Below, piece after piece: positions 1-7,786 of a stretch of 7,786 nt of DNA. Source of the DNA: Bacteroidales bacterium (GTDB lineage: Bacteria; Bacteroidota; Bacteroidia; Bacteroidales; VadinHA17); the NCBI GenBank assembly GCA_029935275.1, contig JAOZKQ010000094.1, positions 1-7,786 on the forward strand, read 5' to 3'. Below the pieces are notes generated by a model. That model was not told the DNA's origin and made no database searches. It worked only from the letters and a program-made list of their open reading frames with translations. Position numbers and translations under genes: made by a program. How positions within the stretch are numbered: the stretch's first letter is position 1; every line of letters begins with the position of its first letter.

Positions 1-2411
1 TTTGGAGATATAGATTGCTGAATATCTGCAATTTCATCGAGTCTTATTTGCTCTGCTCCATTATGAATGACCATGTTCTTTAAAGAATAAATATCATAGT
101 CGGGTAGTTTTAATGTAATGTCAATTTGCTCACCACCAGAGTCCATTTGGCCTGCAGTTTTCCCTTCTAATTGATCTTTAACCTGATTTATTACTGTACT
201 CACATTAAGATTGTAAAGGCCGGCACGTAAACGGTCAATTACCACATTTACCTCAGGGGAACCTCCTTCAATTGAAGTTTGAATATTAAATAAACCCGGA
301 ATATCCAAAATAGAATCTTTCACAACAGCCGTAAGTAACTCTATCGTTTCAAGATCCTCTCCTTTTACTTCTACAACCAATGGTGCTTCTTCCGTACCTA
401 ATATACTATTCAGGGCTGATTCGCTTTCCAGATAAGTAATTTCAATTCCGGGTATTTCTCCCAATGCCCTGTTGACAGCTTCAATTATTTCACGGGAACT
501 ATATTTTGAATTTTTGTTGAGAACTACTTTAATGCTTGCTGTATTTTCGCCCTTAAATACAGCCTGGGCATCTCCTGTCAATCCAGTTTCAGCTCCAATA
601 TGACTATAGATTGTTAATAACTCATCACCGGCAAGTTCCCTTAATAATATTTCGATATTATTTACTGCTGATGAAGTTCTTTCAAGTTGTGTACCTTCTG
701 TCATTTTTATGTCGATATCAAATTCCCTGGAACTGGTTTTAGGCATGAATTCAGTTCCAATCATAGGAAAAATGAAAAAAGAAATACTTATTAAAATTAC
801 TGCCAACAAAATTACCAACCATTTATATTGAACCGCCTTTTTTAGAAAACGACCATAGCCGGTAAATTGAATTGATTTTTTACCAACAGGAGCTGTTTGC
901 TTCCTATAAAACCTGTAATAAAGCATTGGAATAAAGAAAATAGCAACAAACAAGGATGAGAGCAGGGAAAAAGTTACAGTCCAGGCCTCATCCTTAAAAA
1001 GTTCTCCAGAGGCTCCATGTAAATATACAATTGGAAGAAAAACCACAATCGTGGTTAAAGTAGATGCTATGATAGCACCACCAACCTGAGCAGTTCCGGT
1101 AATGGCAGCTTCTTTCACTGACATACCATTTTCATGGTTTCTGAAAATATTTTCAATTACCACTATCGCATTATCCACCATCATTCCCGCTCCAAGAGCC
1201 AGGCCCCCAAGGGTCATAATATTTAGAGTAAGATGATTAAAGTACATTAAATTAAAAGTGGCAATAATGGAAATTGGAATAGCCAGACTTACAATAAGTG
1301 TGGTACCAATTCTTTTCAAAAAGAGAAAAAGAATAAATACTGCCAGGACGATTCCAATCATGGCCGTATTTGTTACTTCTTTGATTGCACTGCTAATAAA
1401 TGAACCCTGATTGGAAACAATGGTTAGATGATAACCAGGTAAAGCCTTTTTAACATCTTCCAGGGCTTTGGTAATTTGTTCTTCAGCTTTAACTGTGTTA
1501 AACCGCGTTTCTTTGTAAATAGAAAGTCCTATACAACGTTGCCCGTTTATCCTTACAATGTTAGCAGGCATTTTGTTACTTAAAGTTACATTGGCCACTT
1601 CGCTCAAATATATTGGGGCTTTTGCAGAGCTATTAGTTTGATTTTGACCTGTTGCAATATCTACAGGTTTATAACCCACAATTATTCTCTTCAGATCCTC
1701 AACATTATCCAAGAGGCTAACTCCTTTAATGATATATTGTATTCCCATCTCAGTAATGCTTCCTCCTGAAACGTTCCGGTTAAAATTCTGGATACGTGTA
1801 CTAATCTCGTCAAGGGACAAATTAAAGGCTTCGAGTTTGTAATTGTCTGTTGATACAACAATTTCACCTTCTTCCTTTCCCGAAAGTTCAACTTCAGCCA
1901 CTCCCTCAAGCCTAACCAATTGATTACGTATGTAATTTTCACCTACCTTGCGCAACAGGTTCATATCAGATATTTCATCGTGCGTTAATGCAAGGAGCAT
2001 TACCGGTTCTGTATTTGGGTCATGCTGGGTAATTTCAATCTCATCAATTTCAGTATTTTGACTAAAGGTATTTAAGGCTTTTTGAAGATCAAGGAATGCC
2101 TCATCCATATCCTTATTCCATGTATATTCAACTGTGATTTGTGCTGAGCCTACTCTCGAAACAGAAGAAACCTGAATTACATCCCTTTGCCGGATAGCAA
2201 GGGCTTCAATGTTCTCAACAAAATTTTTCTCCATTTCCTCAGGAGGTCTTTCGCCTGATTTAATCTCAACATAAACCCTGGGATTATTCAAATCAGGAAA
2301 AAGGTCCACCCCTAATTTATCATAGGATATTATTCCCAACAATATGACCCCCAATACAATCATTAGGATCGTAACCGGGTATTGAACTGCAAATTGAACC
2401 AGCTTTTTCAT
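1..2411 (-). CDS. RND efflux transporter permease subunit (AcrB/HAE1-like), C-terminus beyond window
   Basis: Inner-membrane pump of a tripartite efflux system, expected to export substrates from the periplasm or inner leaflet using the proton (or sodium) gradient. The frame is open from ATG at 2411 to the left edge, about 803 codons of an expected 1,020-1,050, so roughly the last five transmembrane helices are missing. Visible parts: TM1 at residues 7-30, followed by the family-typical VDLFPDLNNPRV segment; first porter region to about 345; TM2 from about 349 (MIGIVLAVFILFLFLKR); TM4 with GAGMMVDNAIVVIENIF, where D413 matches AcrB Asp407 and the AcrB Asp408 position is Asn; TM5-TM6 to about 500; TM7 from 531 (WLVILLAVILISISFF); then the second porter region. 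The ATG is firm because an in-frame stop lies three codons upstream. The leader is A/T-rich with no clear Shine-Dalgarno. It sits 32 bases after the adaptor gene. Family assignment is very secure; the substrate cannot be told. Confidence 0.96.
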   Translation of the reverse strand, partial: MKKLVQFAVQYPVTILMIVLGVILLGIISYDKLGVDLFPDLNNPRVYVEIKSGERPPEEMEKNFVENIEALAIRQRDVIQVSSVSRVGSAQITVEYTWNKDMDEAFLDLQKALNTFSQNTEIDEIEITQHDPNTEPVMLLALTHDEISDMNLLRKVGENYIRNQLVRLEGVAEVELSGKEEGEIVVSTDNYKLEAFNLSLDEISTRIQNFNRNVSGGSITEMGIQYIIKGVSLLDNVEDLKRIIVGYKPVDIATGQNQTNSSAKAPIYLSEVANVTLSNKMPANIVRINGQRCIGLSIYKETRFNTVKAEEQITKALEDVKKALPGYHLTIVSNQGSFISSAIKEVTNTAMIGIVLAVFILFLFLKRIGTTLIVSLAIPISIIATFNLMYFNHLTLNIMTLGGLALGAGMMVDNAIVVIENIFRNHENGMSVKEAAITGTAQVGGAIIASTLTTIVVFLPIVYLHGASGELFKDEAWTVTFSLLSSLFVAIFFIPMLYYRFYRKQTAPVGKKSIQFTGYGRFLKKAVQYKWLVILLAVILISISFFIFPMIGTEFMPKTSSREFDIDIKMTEGTQLERTSSAVNNIEILLRELAGDELLTIYSHIGAETGLTGDAQAVFKGENTASIKVVLNKNSKYSSREIIEAVNRALGEIPGIEITYLESESALNSILGTEEAPLVVEVKGEDLETIELLTAVVKDSILDIPGLFNIQTSIEGGSPEVNVVIDRLRAGLYNLNVSTVINQVKDQLEGKTAGQMDSGGEQIDITLKLPDYDIYSLKNMVIHNGAEQIRLDEIADIQQSISP

Positions 2412-2443
2412 AAATATATTTTACAAACCACTTTTGGGGAACA

Positions 2444-3502
2444 TTACTTGATTACTTTAACTTTAGATCGGTCGCGCAGGGTTTCAAAGCCCTTTATCAC
2501 CAGACGATCATTAAGTTTAATTCCACTAACAATTTCAATCTGATCCTGATTTTCAAGTCCTGTTTTTACATGTCTTTGATGGGCTGTTCCCTGTTCAACA
2601 ATAAAAAGTGATTTGCCCCTTGAGTCAGAAAGAAGGTAATCTTTGGAGATAACAATAACATTCTTTTTGCGCTGTGTTACAATATCAGCCTTGACAAACA
2701 TTCCTGGTCTGAGTTTTAATTTAAGATTATTCACCTGTATTTTACATTTAAAAGTTCGTGTTTCAGTACTTATTGCCGGAGAAATCTCAGTTACTTTTCC
2801 AGTTAGAGTATCCTCCGGGAATACATAACTGGTAATATTCACGTTTAGACCATTTTTTATTAGCTGCAAATTCTTTTCCGGCAGGTTTATTTCCATATAC
2901 ATATTTTTATAGGCCATAAGCTTTACTATTGGTAATCCGGTATTAAGCTTTGTACCAACTGTATAATAGGGCATATCAACAATTACCCCGGTAAACGGGG
3001 CAACAATTGACATTTTTGCAAGTTTTATTTGTGCGTTCTCAAGCTCATATTTTGAATTAATAAAAGATATTTCTGAATTTTTAAGTTCCCGGGTTGTAAC
3101 GCCTCCCTTTTTATGTAATGATTCCTGTTTTTTATACTCCTGCTCCGAAATACTATAATTCAACTGCTTTGCATCAAAAGCTATACTATTTTCATATTCC
3201 TTATCTTCAAATTTTATGATTACCTGGCCTGCTTTCACCTGATCCCCCATTTTAAAAGATCGCTGACTTTTGGGGTTTATCTCAGGAAAGTATTTTCCGG
3301 TAATTTCCGACATTAACTCAACTTCCTGGCTGGCAAACACAGTTCCTGTGGATGTTATAAAAGTTTCAATGGATCCTGATTTTACAGCCAATACAGAGAC
3401 AGGGGTAGCCATATCTGTATTAATAGTATCTGGCTGATTATTACATGAAATAAGTCCTGTTAGAAACAAAAAGCCTGTAAATAATTTTAATGTAAACTTC
3501 AT
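2444..3502 (-). CDS. RND efflux periplasmic adaptor subunit (HlyD/AcrA-type membrane fusion protein), lipoprotein
   Basis: Periplasmic adaptor linking the RND pump encoded downstream to the TolC-like channel encoded upstream. The 352-residue product begins with a lipoprotein signal: charged start, hydrophobic core, and lipobox LISC with lipidated Cys20 followed by NNQPD, so it is probably anchored to a membrane from the periplasmic side. Residues 33-58 (TPVSVLAVKSGSIETFITSTG) are the usual adaptor entry strand. Residues 60-100 and 160-195 form the two halves of the barrel-sandwich (lipoyl-like) domain, the second containing IVAPFTGVIVD. The short span 105-160 between them is the alpha-hairpin. 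Residues 198-275 are the beta-barrel, ending in the conserved LRPGMFVKADI, and about 280-352 is the membrane-proximal domain. Length is normal for a short-hairpin AcrA-like adaptor. The ATG at 3502 is chosen because it begins the signal peptide; its leader is A-rich without a clear Shine-Dalgarno. A role in drug, metal or lipid export cannot be distinguished. Confidence 0.95.
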   Translation of the reverse strand: MKFTLKLFTGFLFLTGLISCNNQPDTINTDMATPVSVLAVKSGSIETFITSTGTVFASQEVELMSEITGKYFPEINPKSQRSFKMGDQVKAGQVIIKFEDKEYENSIAFDAKQLNYSISEQEYKKQESLHKKGGVTTRELKNSEISFINSKYELENAQIKLAKMSIVAPFTGVIVDMPYYTVGTKLNTGLPIVKLMAYKNMYMEINLPEKNLQLIKNGLNVNITSYVFPEDTLTGKVTEISPAISTETRTFKCKIQVNNLKLKLRPGMFVKADIVTQRKKNVIVISKDYLLSDSRGKSLFIVEQGTAHQRHVKTGLENQDQIEIVSGIKLNDRLVIKGFETLRDRSKVKVIK

Positions 3503-3594
3503 TATCTGTAATTTTAATTTTTTTTAGCTACTATCGTAAAATAAATTCAAACCGGTTGTTTTCAGTAGTTATCACAGGCCTTTCCATTTTATGA

Positions 3595-5088
3595 CTATTC
3601 CCCCGGTTGTTTAAATAAATCTGCCGGTATTACCGGTCTGTTAATACTAAAATCATATAATGTTTGTATTTTCAGATTTAATAATTCTATTTTATAATTT
3701 ATGAAAGCCTGGGCCAGTGACATTTTTTTTGTAGAAAGCTGATTCTGGTATAAATTCAAATCCATTCCTGTAAGATCTCCGTTCGCATACCTTTCCAGAT
3801 TGATCTCATAAGTTAATTGTGCATTTTTTTCATTTTGTTTGGCTATTCCAATCTGGTTTTCCTGGTTAAGCAAGTTTCGATAAACTAATCTTATATCCAC
3901 AATGATCTGCCTTCTTTCTTCATTTAAGTTCAACTCCTGTATTTGAATAACAGCCTCCTGGGCTTTAATCCTTGCTTTTCTTTCTCCCCAATCATATAAA
4001 GGGATGTTAAATGAGAGTGCTACCCTTGGATTTTTAGTTGGATTATCATACACTTTACCTAGAGTCGGATTATCCCCCATAACACCGACAGACAGCTGTA
4101 CATTTCCCTTAAATTCATTAATAGATTTTGTTTGGATTAACTGGAACTGAGCATTTTCAATATCTATTTCGCGTTGACGCAACTCCATCCTTGAATTTAA
4201 ACCATACTCAACTGCCTTTTCCAGGTCAACCTGCACAGAATCATTAATTATTATTGCAAGCACAACAATATCTGTATAAAGGTCCATCCCAAGGAATTTT
4301 TTAAAGGCATCCTTAGCATTGTCAAGCTCCACCTGCCTATTTTGCAGGGTAGATTCAGAGGTAGCCAGGTTTAACTCAGCCTGATACAATTCCTCCATTG
4401 CCTCCAAACCGGCATTAACTTTATTCTTAATAATCTCATAGCTCTTCTGAGTATTGCTAAGCTCTTCTTCAGCAATATCCAGGCTCATTCGGGCAAGATA
4501 AACATTATAAAAAAACTGTGTTACGTTTTTTTCCAGACTAAGCTTTTGCAGAGCATAATTAATATTGGCATTCTCTAAATCCAACTCAATGGTTTTCAGC
4601 TCTAATTTTGTCCTGTTATAGGTAAAAAGAGGCTGATTAAGACTAAGATATAAATTATTTGTAAAAGCTGTGTTCTCATCAAGATAGCCCTGTGCATCAG
4701 AAATATTCTTCTGCCACCCAAAAGTATTTACCAATGATAATGTTCCATCCGTCCATAAAATGGGTTGATCAACCCTGAATGTTGCCCCGGATTGAATATT
4801 TTCATTTGTGTACCATTCAGAAAATCTATTATCAAATTGGCGACTGTTATCATAAGTTATAGGGTTTACAGATAAAGAAAATTGAGACTTCAAGGATGCT
4901 CTCTCTGCCTTTAATGTCTCCTGAAAGCGATTAAGGCTAAACAGGGATCGTTGTAGATCCGGACTATTCATTCCTGCTATTTCAATGGCCTTTTCAAGTG
5001 TCAGGGCTTCTTGCGCAGAAACTTGCTTAAAATTCAAAAAGATAAGTAAAAGAATTAACCAAAACCCAAAGTATTTATATTTATCCAT
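3595..5088 (-). CDS. TolC-family outer membrane efflux protein
   Basis: Outer-membrane channel of the tripartite pump, expected to form a trimeric beta-barrel with a long alpha-helical periplasmic tunnel. The 497-residue product starts with a Sec signal peptide (residues 1-25, hydrophobic core LILLLIFLNF, probable cleavage after VSA before Gln26). The opening LTLEKAIEIAGMNSPDLQ is the classic start of an OEP repeat. Two OEP repeats follow: the first has strands near 101-113 (GATFRVDQPILW) and 147-160 (YLSLNQPLFTYNRT); the second has strands near 329-337 and 356-368, the latter with SFNIPLYDWGERK. Long charged helices fill 161-265 and 368-475. The start at 5088 is set by the signal peptide; an AGGTGA about 20 bases upstream is too far to be a normal ribosome-binding site. 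The gene follows the golvesin-domain gene after 83 bases. The C-terminus ends QPGE at a run of five G, where a one-base shift would add about 22 residues (see findings). Confidence 0.95.
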   Translation of the reverse strand: MDKYKYFGFWLILLLIFLNFKQVSAQEALTLEKAIEIAGMNSPDLQRSLFSLNRFQETLKAERASLKSQFSLSVNPITYDNSRQFDNRFSEWYTNENIQSGATFRVDQPILWTDGTLSLVNTFGWQKNISDAQGYLDENTAFTNNLYLSLNQPLFTYNRTKLELKTIELDLENANINYALQKLSLEKNVTQFFYNVYLARMSLDIAEEELSNTQKSYEIIKNKVNAGLEAMEELYQAELNLATSESTLQNRQVELDNAKDAFKKFLGMDLYTDIVVLAIIINDSVQVDLEKAVEYGLNSRMELRQREIDIENAQFQLIQTKSINEFKGNVQLSVGVMGDNPTLGKVYDNPTKNPRVALSFNIPLYDWGERKARIKAQEAVIQIQELNLNEERRQIIVDIRLVYRNLLNQENQIGIAKQNEKNAQLTYEINLERYANGDLTGMDLNLYQNQLSTKKMSLAQAFINYKIELLNLKIQTLYDFSINRPVIPADLFKQPGE

Positions 5089-5171
5089 CCGTATATAGTA
5101 TTATATTCACCTGCCTGTTATAATAATAGATAGCTTCCTTAATAATTTATTTGATTCTTCTTTACATAAAA

Positions 5172-7786
5172 TTATTGTTTCACCAGTTTTAGTGCATCTG
5201 CAATAATATGGCGGCTTTCACTTTCATTAGTTAATTCTACTTTGGCTGTATCCGGCGAAAAATGGAAGGATCCTAAATGATTCCAACCCCCAGCTATGTC
5301 TTTCAAATCTAAATTAGCTTCATCCATCCCATCATCATGATGAATCAGGAACTGGTATTTACCTTTTGGAGTGGATTGCCCATCTTTACCACGATTTCTT
5401 CCAAAATTCGGGCTTCTTGTATTTTCAAGATAATAATACACATCATAGTAGCCGCTTTCCTTTACCGGTACATTCCAAACCGCTTTCCTATCACCCGGGC
5501 CAGACTTTACATAATAAGCAGAACGAACATATTTCCCATAAAACTTAGTACTTGTAGTAAGTGTCCAGTTTTGAGGCACCCTCCATTCTGTATAGCCTTT
5601 ATATTTTTGCTCACTTTTATCAGACTTTGTAAATATTTCAACAATTTTACCTTTATTTTCAGGTTGTACCAGTTGAAATTCCGGGTCTTCATTATCAACA
5701 ATAATTTCCCCGGGCAAAATTATATTTACCGGTATATCTGAAATTTTTTCACCCTCATAAGGTATGGCTTTCTTATTCGGCTCAATTTTCCTGAAAATGG
5801 TTACAAGATTGGCAGGTAAGTTTTTCGAAGTCAAAGTATTTGTAGTCATAGCACGGGGATTTCCATTAATCAAATAACTTAGCTCCTTAGTCTGACCACC
5901 TTCCACATAAACAAGTTTTTCCACAGTATTGTTAGCTCCCTGGCCAGCCATACCAAAGCCCATTCGGCCTCCTCCCTGATTGCCAATACGAAAACTAAAT
6001 TTTATTATTCCTCCAACCTCTTCAGGGTTAGTTACCTTAAAGTGAACCATTGTTTGAACCATTCCCTCATGTTTTACCTGCTCAGCAATAACAGGACTTA
6101 AAACAAAGCCTGGTAATTTACTGGAATTAAACCAGTTATCCATATAGTTATTAAGATCTAGATTAAAATTATCCAAGAGCTCCTGATTAAAGTCATTAAA
6201 GTCAATCGACCGAAAGCGGTTATCTTGTAAAAATTTTGTCAGAAAACTATCAAAAGCATCCTCACCAGCCTTTAATTTTAAAGTTGAAAAAAGAACCTCT
6301 GACTTTAGTTTAATTATATTGTCAATAATTTGTTTTTGTTCAGGATCAGTCAGAATTTCGGCAAAACTTCTTTCTTGTAATTCCATACTGGCTTTTTCAT
6401 CTTCACTCAGTCCGGTGTATTGTCTCATAAAAGTGTTTCTCATATCAGTAAAAGAGCTTTTTATATAAGCTTCAAAAACCCGGTTTATGATAGGCCAGTT
6501 ATTGGAAAAAATATAATTGGACCCAGCATAGAATGTTGGAAAAATATTAAAATAATTTGGAGTTTCATTTACATTCAAATTACCTGCTTGCATTCTAAAA
6601 TTCATCCTTCCTGATTCATCCGTAAAAACTGCACAGAAATTGTTTAAGATCCTTGCCTGCATATCTTTTTCAGACATGTTTTCCTGAGGGCCTCTTCTTC
6701 TTTTTTTAAAACCTTTGACATTCCCAGCCAGATCTGCCTGTCGGATATTGGCCCCCATTTCCGGAAAGAATACCATTTCCGGTTGTACATTTTCAAATCC
6801 TTCTGACCATATATGCTGATAAGATGTGAATTGAATAGGGACTTCTACTAAACTGAATCGTTTAAAAGGGTAATCCATATTAATTCTTCGTTCATAATCC
6901 TTAAAACGTTCAGCAATTATAATTCCAATTGTATCTTTTAATTCAGGCAGTGCATCTACAAAAAAATCATGATCCTTTTTATAATACAAATAGAATTCAA
7001 TATTATCCGAGATAAAACTTTTCTTTGCATAATCTCCAATTGAAAGAGATAATTTTGAAATAGGATATTCAGATACAAAGCGGGTACCTTCATCTGTTTT
7101 TTCTTCCTGACCTTGTGAAACCGAAATCAGATCAGCACGGGTTTTTACTTCAAGGGTAAAATATGTAAAATCTTCATGCATCCAGGCTGGGCTTGAGGTA
7201 CTAAAAGTTACCCCACTTACCGGATACCAATTAAGCTCAGGCGTAAGGAGTACATAGTTGGGTGATATAAATCCAAACCTGTTCTGATAATACTTTGTTG
7301 CTTCCTGCCGTTCCTTTTCAGTAATATCCAGATAACCAGCCGATTCAATTATTGAACCATGATAGTTTATTGTATAAATAACCGAATCGCCTGATGCAAT
7401 AGGGCCAAGGGTTTTTATTGTAATAATATGATGATCCCTCGAAAAAGGAATATCCCTGCCATCTGAAGTTACCTGATCAATATTCAAGCCGGGATTCAGG
7501 CTCATAATCAGTTCACTCAAGGCTTTCGAATTTTTATTTTTCAAGGTGATGGTTGATTCAACATTAATAGAATTTCCGGAATGTTGAAGAACAATGTTGT
7601 TTCTAATGATTTGTGGAATAGGGGATTCAACTAACCTGTTATTTAAACTTATAATCTCAGCCCTGAGGCCCTGGTCTGCTTTAAATTGATTTACATGTTT
7701 AAAGCCCAGATATACACTAAATCCTATGGCCACTAATCCTACGAATAGTGAAAGTTGATTGGCAAAGCGCGATTGGGGTAATCTTT
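5172..7786 (-). CDS. Membrane-anchored protein with degenerate M1-peptidase-like region and golvesin-like C-terminal domain, N-terminus beyond window
   Basis: Function unknown; probably an inner-membrane protein with a large extracytoplasmic part. The frame is open to the right edge. A GTG at 7733 could be read as a start, but it lies inside a hydrophobic helix (LSLFVGLVAIGFSVYLGF, 7701-7754) with 17 more codons upstream, so the real start is outside. Residues below are numbered from that GTG (853 to the stop). Residues 40-240 look like the N-terminal beta domain of M1 aminopeptidases; GFEN at 312-315 followed by PEMVFFPE resembles the GAMEN motif. The HExxH zinc site expected soon after is absent (about 356-372 reads KDMQARILNNFCAVFTD), so peptidase activity is unlikely. 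A basic patch KKRRRG lies at 343-348 and a Gly/Met-rich stretch at 584-602. Residues 711-853 match the golvesin C-terminal/Xly-CBD-like fold, ending GGWNHLGSFHFSPDTAKVEL and IADALKLVKQ. By analogy with Bacteroidota ABC-permease/M1 fusions, the missing N-terminus may be an ABC-2 permease; this is inference. It is first in the visible run of efflux genes. Confidence 0.85.
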   Translation of the reverse strand, partial: RLPQSRFANQLSLFVGLVAIGFSVYLGFKHVNQFKADQGLRAEIISLNNRLVESPIPQIIRNNIVLQHSGNSINVESTITLKNKNSKALSELIMSLNPGLNIDQVTSDGRDIPFSRDHHIITIKTLGPIASGDSVIYTINYHGSIIESAGYLDITEKERQEATKYYQNRFGFISPNYVLLTPELNWYPVSGVTFSTSSPAWMHEDFTYFTLEVKTRADLISVSQGQEEKTDEGTRFVSEYPISKLSLSIGDYAKKSFISDNIEFYLYYKKDHDFFVDALPELKDTIGIIIAERFKDYERRINMDYPFKRFSLVEVPIQFTSYQHIWSEGFENVQPEMVFFPEMGANIRQADLAGNVKGFKKRRRGPQENMSEKDMQARILNNFCAVFTDESGRMNFRMQAGNLNVNETPNYFNIFPTFYAGSNYIFSNNWPIINRVFEAYIKSSFTDMRNTFMRQYTGLSEDEKASMELQERSFAEILTDPEQKQIIDNIIKLKSEVLFSTLKLKAGEDAFDSFLTKFLQDNRFRSIDFNDFNQELLDNFNLDLNNYMDNWFNSSKLPGFVLSPVIAEQVKHEGMVQTMVHFKVTNPEEVGGIIKFSFRIGNQGGGRMGFGMAGQGANNTVEKLVYVEGGQTKELSYLINGNPRAMTTNTLTSKNLPANLVTIFRKIEPNKKAIPYEGEKISDIPVNIILPGEIIVDNEDPEFQLVQPENKGKIVEIFTKSDKSEQKYKGYTEWRVPQNWTLTTSTKFYGKYVRSAYYVKSGPGDRKAVWNVPVKESGYYDVYYYLENTRSPNFGRNRGKDGQSTPKGKYQFLIHHDDGMDEANLDLKDIAGGWNHLGSFHFSPDTAKVELTNESESRHIIADALKLVKQ

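Noticed and set aside
1691..1942. Minus-strand open frame of 83 codons
   Set aside because: It overlaps the RND pump gene in another frame; the RND frame there carries clear porter-domain sequence and is uninterrupted.
2643..2828. Plus-strand open frame of 61 codons
   Set aside because: Antisense to the beta-barrel and membrane-proximal part of the adaptor gene, with no family resemblance.
3550..3557. Palindrome AACCGGTT between the TolC and adaptor genes as an operator or terminator
   Set aside because: Eight bases are expected by chance, there is no longer stem around it and no following T-tract on the transcribed strand.
5089..5171. TATAAT-like sequence and short GTG-initiated nonapeptide frame upstream of the TolC gene
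   Set aside because: The region is very AT-rich so such matches are common; no paired -33 element is present and the nine-codon frame has no supporting feature.
5337..5741. Plus-strand open frame of 134 codons
   Set aside because: It lies wholly antisense to the golvesin-domain coding region, has no recognisable domain, and reflects the AT-rich complement of a strongly supported gene.
5172..7733. GTG at 7733 as the true start of the golvesin-domain gene
   Set aside because: The GTG codes for a residue in the middle of a continuous hydrophobic helix and the frame stays open to the window edge, so translation must begin outside.

Overview
The window is AT-rich and reads entirely on the minus strand. 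It holds four co-directional genes, two of them cut by the window edges. The A/T-rich leaders without strong Shine-Dalgarno sequences, the lipoprotein and outer-membrane architecture, and especially a golvesin-type C-terminal domain fused to a membrane-anchored M1-peptidase-like domain all suggest a member of the Bacteroidota. That is an inference from protein style and base composition; no rRNA or other taxonomic marker is present.

In transcription order (high to low coordinates) the layout is as follows. (1) 5172-7786 is a large membrane-anchored protein whose N-terminus lies outside the window. It has a transmembrane helix, then an M1-aminopeptidase-like region that lacks the HExxH zinc site, a Gly/Met-rich linker, and a golvesin/Xly-CBD-like beta domain at the C-terminus. 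(2) 3595-5088 is a TolC-family outer-membrane efflux protein with a signal peptide. (3) 2444-3502 is an HlyD/AcrA-type periplasmic adaptor (membrane fusion protein) with a lipoprotein signal. (4) 1-2411 is an RND inner-membrane pump (AcrB/HAE1-like), open at the left edge with about 803 codons visible.

Genes 2-4 make a complete tripartite efflux system in the order outer-membrane channel, adaptor, pump. Gaps are 83, 92 and 32 bases, with no obvious GC-rich terminator hairpin between genes, so one transcript is likely. The unusual part is the first gene. Large Bacteroidota proteins with an M1-like C-terminus often carry an ABC-2 permease N-terminus, so the locus may couple an ABC-type permease with a non-catalytic extracytoplasmic module to an RND/TolC exporter. 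The plus strand shows only antisense open frames inside these genes. There are no RNA genes, mobile elements, CRISPR arrays or long repeats, and no gene-free stretch exceeds 92 bases.
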